Source: Dipetalonema caudispina (lineage: Eukaryota > Nematoda > Chromadorea > Rhabditida > Onchocercidae). Taken from it: a stretch of DNA of 64,000 nucleotides. The stretch covers positions 124,001 to 188,000 of the forward strand of contig JABVXV010000033.1 in NCBI GenBank assembly GCA_013365325.1, read 5' to 3'. The position numbers were made by a program, and so were the translations under genes. Below the pieces are notes generated by a model. It worked only from the letters and a program-made list of their open reading frames with translations, was not told the DNA's origin and did no database searches. Positions 62,001 to 64,000 of the stretch are shown in pieces; within the stretch, counting starts at the first letter, position 1; every line of letters begins with the position of its first letter.

Positions 62001-63954
62001 ATGACTGTAACTGTTTTCAATAATTAATGACTCAGAAATGCATTGAAGTTCCAATCCGTACATTTGTTTATTGCGTATGCATAGTGAGGTAAATTAAAAT
62101 GACCAAGAATTTAAAATGACCAGGAATTGTTTAGCTAAAACGATAAATATTATTTTGGCACTTGAAGTTATTACAGATTTTTTTTAAAATTATGCATTAA
62201 TTTTGAGAAATTTAACAATGTAAATGAAAAAAATACAGGGATGCAGATATCCAACAGATTGGACATCACTTGAATATAGCCATGCAAATGCACTTGTTTG
62301 GGTCGGTGGTGATATGTTTCATCAAACAACCTCTGCAAATGATCCATTATTCTTCCTCCATCATGCTTTTGTGGATAGTATTTGGGAATTTTGGCGACAA
62401 CATCGACAAGTAGTTAAATTGCTTAAACTTAATTTTAAATTTAATTGAAAATTCCTCCTCTTTTCATTCATAATGCATGAGAAACAAGCTTACACATTCT
62501 TGTAAATCTCTAAGAAAATTTTGAGAAATTACAACAATTTACAACTATTCCACAATTTTTGCAGAATCGAGATGAACGGTCGAGAAGTTATCCACCAGAT
62601 TTATCAGAATGTAGTGGCGAAAATCATTTTGCGCAAAATCCCATGCGACCGTTTGAGCCGCTCAGAAATATTGACGGAATTAGCAATGATTACAACGAAA
62701 AGTTATACCGATATGCACCACGACCTGCATGTCCTGGAGGTCTGGATAAGCAATGTGGAAGCGAGTAAGTGATCGATCCCTCCTTTTCAATTAATTCGAT
62801 TTATCTTCAATTCCTGAATTTAACAATTTCAGAGTAACTTTAGGGAAAAGTTTGTTCCCCAGTTTATCGAAAAATAAGCTTATTTAGCTTTATGGATTGT
62901 TGAAATAAAAAATAAGATCATAAAATGAATAAATCATCTTACCAAGTTTTAAGAATTAAACGATGATGAAAGAGATGAAATCTGTGAAGTTCATTTATAA
63001 ACGAGCAAATTGATGGATAGATAAGAGTTTAGCTGATATGGAAGCAGTAAAACGTGGATTCAGATTCCTATTCTGTGATTTATCACATGGATACGCTCGA
63101 TGCTCCACAAAAATACGCCTGGGCGGCAATTGCGACAGTTATACACATCAGGAGAATCCGTGCTACAATGGTTCTTGTCTGTCCGGAAGATGTATTAAAA
63201 GCTCATCGGTTCTCCAGAAGCAAGATGAAATACTTTTTTTATTTCAATTTTTTCAATTTAGCAGAAAATAAGGATAGCTTAACATGAGGATATCCCAGTT
63301 TTAAATTAGATAACGATTTTGTAGAATGTTAGAGTTTTTCGTCATTATGCCTCTGTCATTTTAAAACAAATTTCATTTCATTTCTGATTTCAGACAGATC
63401 ACAGTGGTACGAAACGAGCCAGAAGTATAGAAGAGATATTTGTAGAGCCTATTGAACCACTAATTACAACAACATCAACAACAAATGTTGAAAAGGTTCA
63501 CCATGAAGGCAAAATTTACCTCCATGCTGTTTCTCTTTCATACTTTTTTTTTTCATTTTTGTGTCATTTATCGAAGTGTTTAGCAACTTTCTTGAGTGAA
63601 AAATGGAATAAGTTTGTTTAATTTTAAAATGAAAAGTTTTCATACAAAAGGAAAGTGAAATTTTGTACTTAAAACAGGAAAACAGCAATTCTATTAATCT
63701 TGAATTCATTGCTATATTACAATCGGAAATTCATGGAAAATATTGTTGCCAGTTCTTAAGTCGTTTCAATTGATTAATTAATTAAAGCATTCTCATCTAG
63801 CTAATCCTTCCATTTCAGGAGCAATGTTATAATGGTCATGAGTGTTGCTCAATTTGGGCCAATAAAGGTGAATGCAAGACGAACGAAAAAATAATGTTGG
63901 ATTGGTGTCCTCTATCTTGTCATAAATGTGTTGCACAATATAATACTACTTCTG
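59007..63954 (+). CDS. Tyrosinase-ShKT paralogue with inserted region (tyrosinase 2), 3' end beyond window
   Basis: Exons: 59007-59159, 59508-59823, 60166-about 60515, 60826-60928, 61110-61347, 61540-61720, 61839-61958, 62239-62409, 62565-62764, 63064-63208, 63394-63495, 63819-63954; about 738 residues so far. Signal peptide [18 protein letters not shown], then an N-region like tyrosinase 1 (C..AP.SA...C.QL..WD..AR). Exons 2 and 3 add about 220 residues absent from tyrosinase 1: a W/S-rich tract and a disordered, basic stretch. Then [11 protein letters not shown] and the copper domain: CuA RFHSAL and [16 protein letters not shown] are intact. CuB reads SHANAL and FFLHHAFVD, so the second CuB histidine is leucine. 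A Cys-rich module (63064) and one ShKT domain (63819) follow; more are likely downstream. Exon 3's end is a best guess (several phase-0 donors). The last donor appears to be GC. Activity is uncertain because of the lost ligand. Confidence 0.88.
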
Positions 63955-64000
63955 GCAAGTTATTTTCTTTTTTGGCCATATATATAAATGTTCTAGGATC

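Overview
This window is eukaryotic nuclear DNA, almost certainly from a nematode and most likely a clade III (spirurid or filarial) worm. It is strongly AT-rich with long A/T runs. Its genes are split into many exons of about 50-280 bp by introns of mostly 100-600 bp, with GTAAGT-like donors and TTTCAG-like acceptors. An innexin, a tyrosinase with ShKT repeats, and acceptor sites sitting just upstream of several start codons (likely spliced-leader sites) all fit a nematode. No bacterial, mobile-element or viral genes were recognised. The gene models were built by eye; reading phases were checked exon by exon and are consistent except at one ABC-transporter exon.

Layout: (1) 42-3058 (+), the C-terminal ankyrin repeats and FYVE finger of a Rabankyrin-5/ANKFY1-type endosomal protein, with an assembly gap in its last intron. 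(2) 5684-9258 (+), an innexin of about 408 residues. (3) 10260-28105 (-), a full-length ABCA1-class ABC transporter of about 2,300 residues in about 48 exons. (4) 31879-33539 (+), ribosomal protein uS19 (RPS15). (5) 34343-36593 (-), V-ATPase V0 subunit d. (6) 37729-45182 (+), a focal adhesion kinase (FERM, tyrosine kinase, FAT). (7) 46619-52380 (+), a secreted tyrosinase with four ShKT domains. (8) 59007 to beyond the window end (+), a second tyrosinase-ShKT paralogue, incomplete at its 3' end.

The genes do not look like one pathway. Several act on membranes (endosome trafficking, gap junctions, lipid export, vacuolar acidification, adhesion signalling), and the two tyrosinases are a tandem pair probably used in cuticle or eggshell cross-linking. 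The points most worth a second look are the FAK, which lacks the linker tyrosine of the autophosphorylation site, and the second tyrosinase, which has lost a CuB copper-ligand histidine and gained about 220 residues including a WxxWxxW tract. Others are three GC-AG introns, a perfect 121-bp duplication flanking the N-gap that looks like an assembly artefact, and a 33-bp minisatellite upstream of rps-15.
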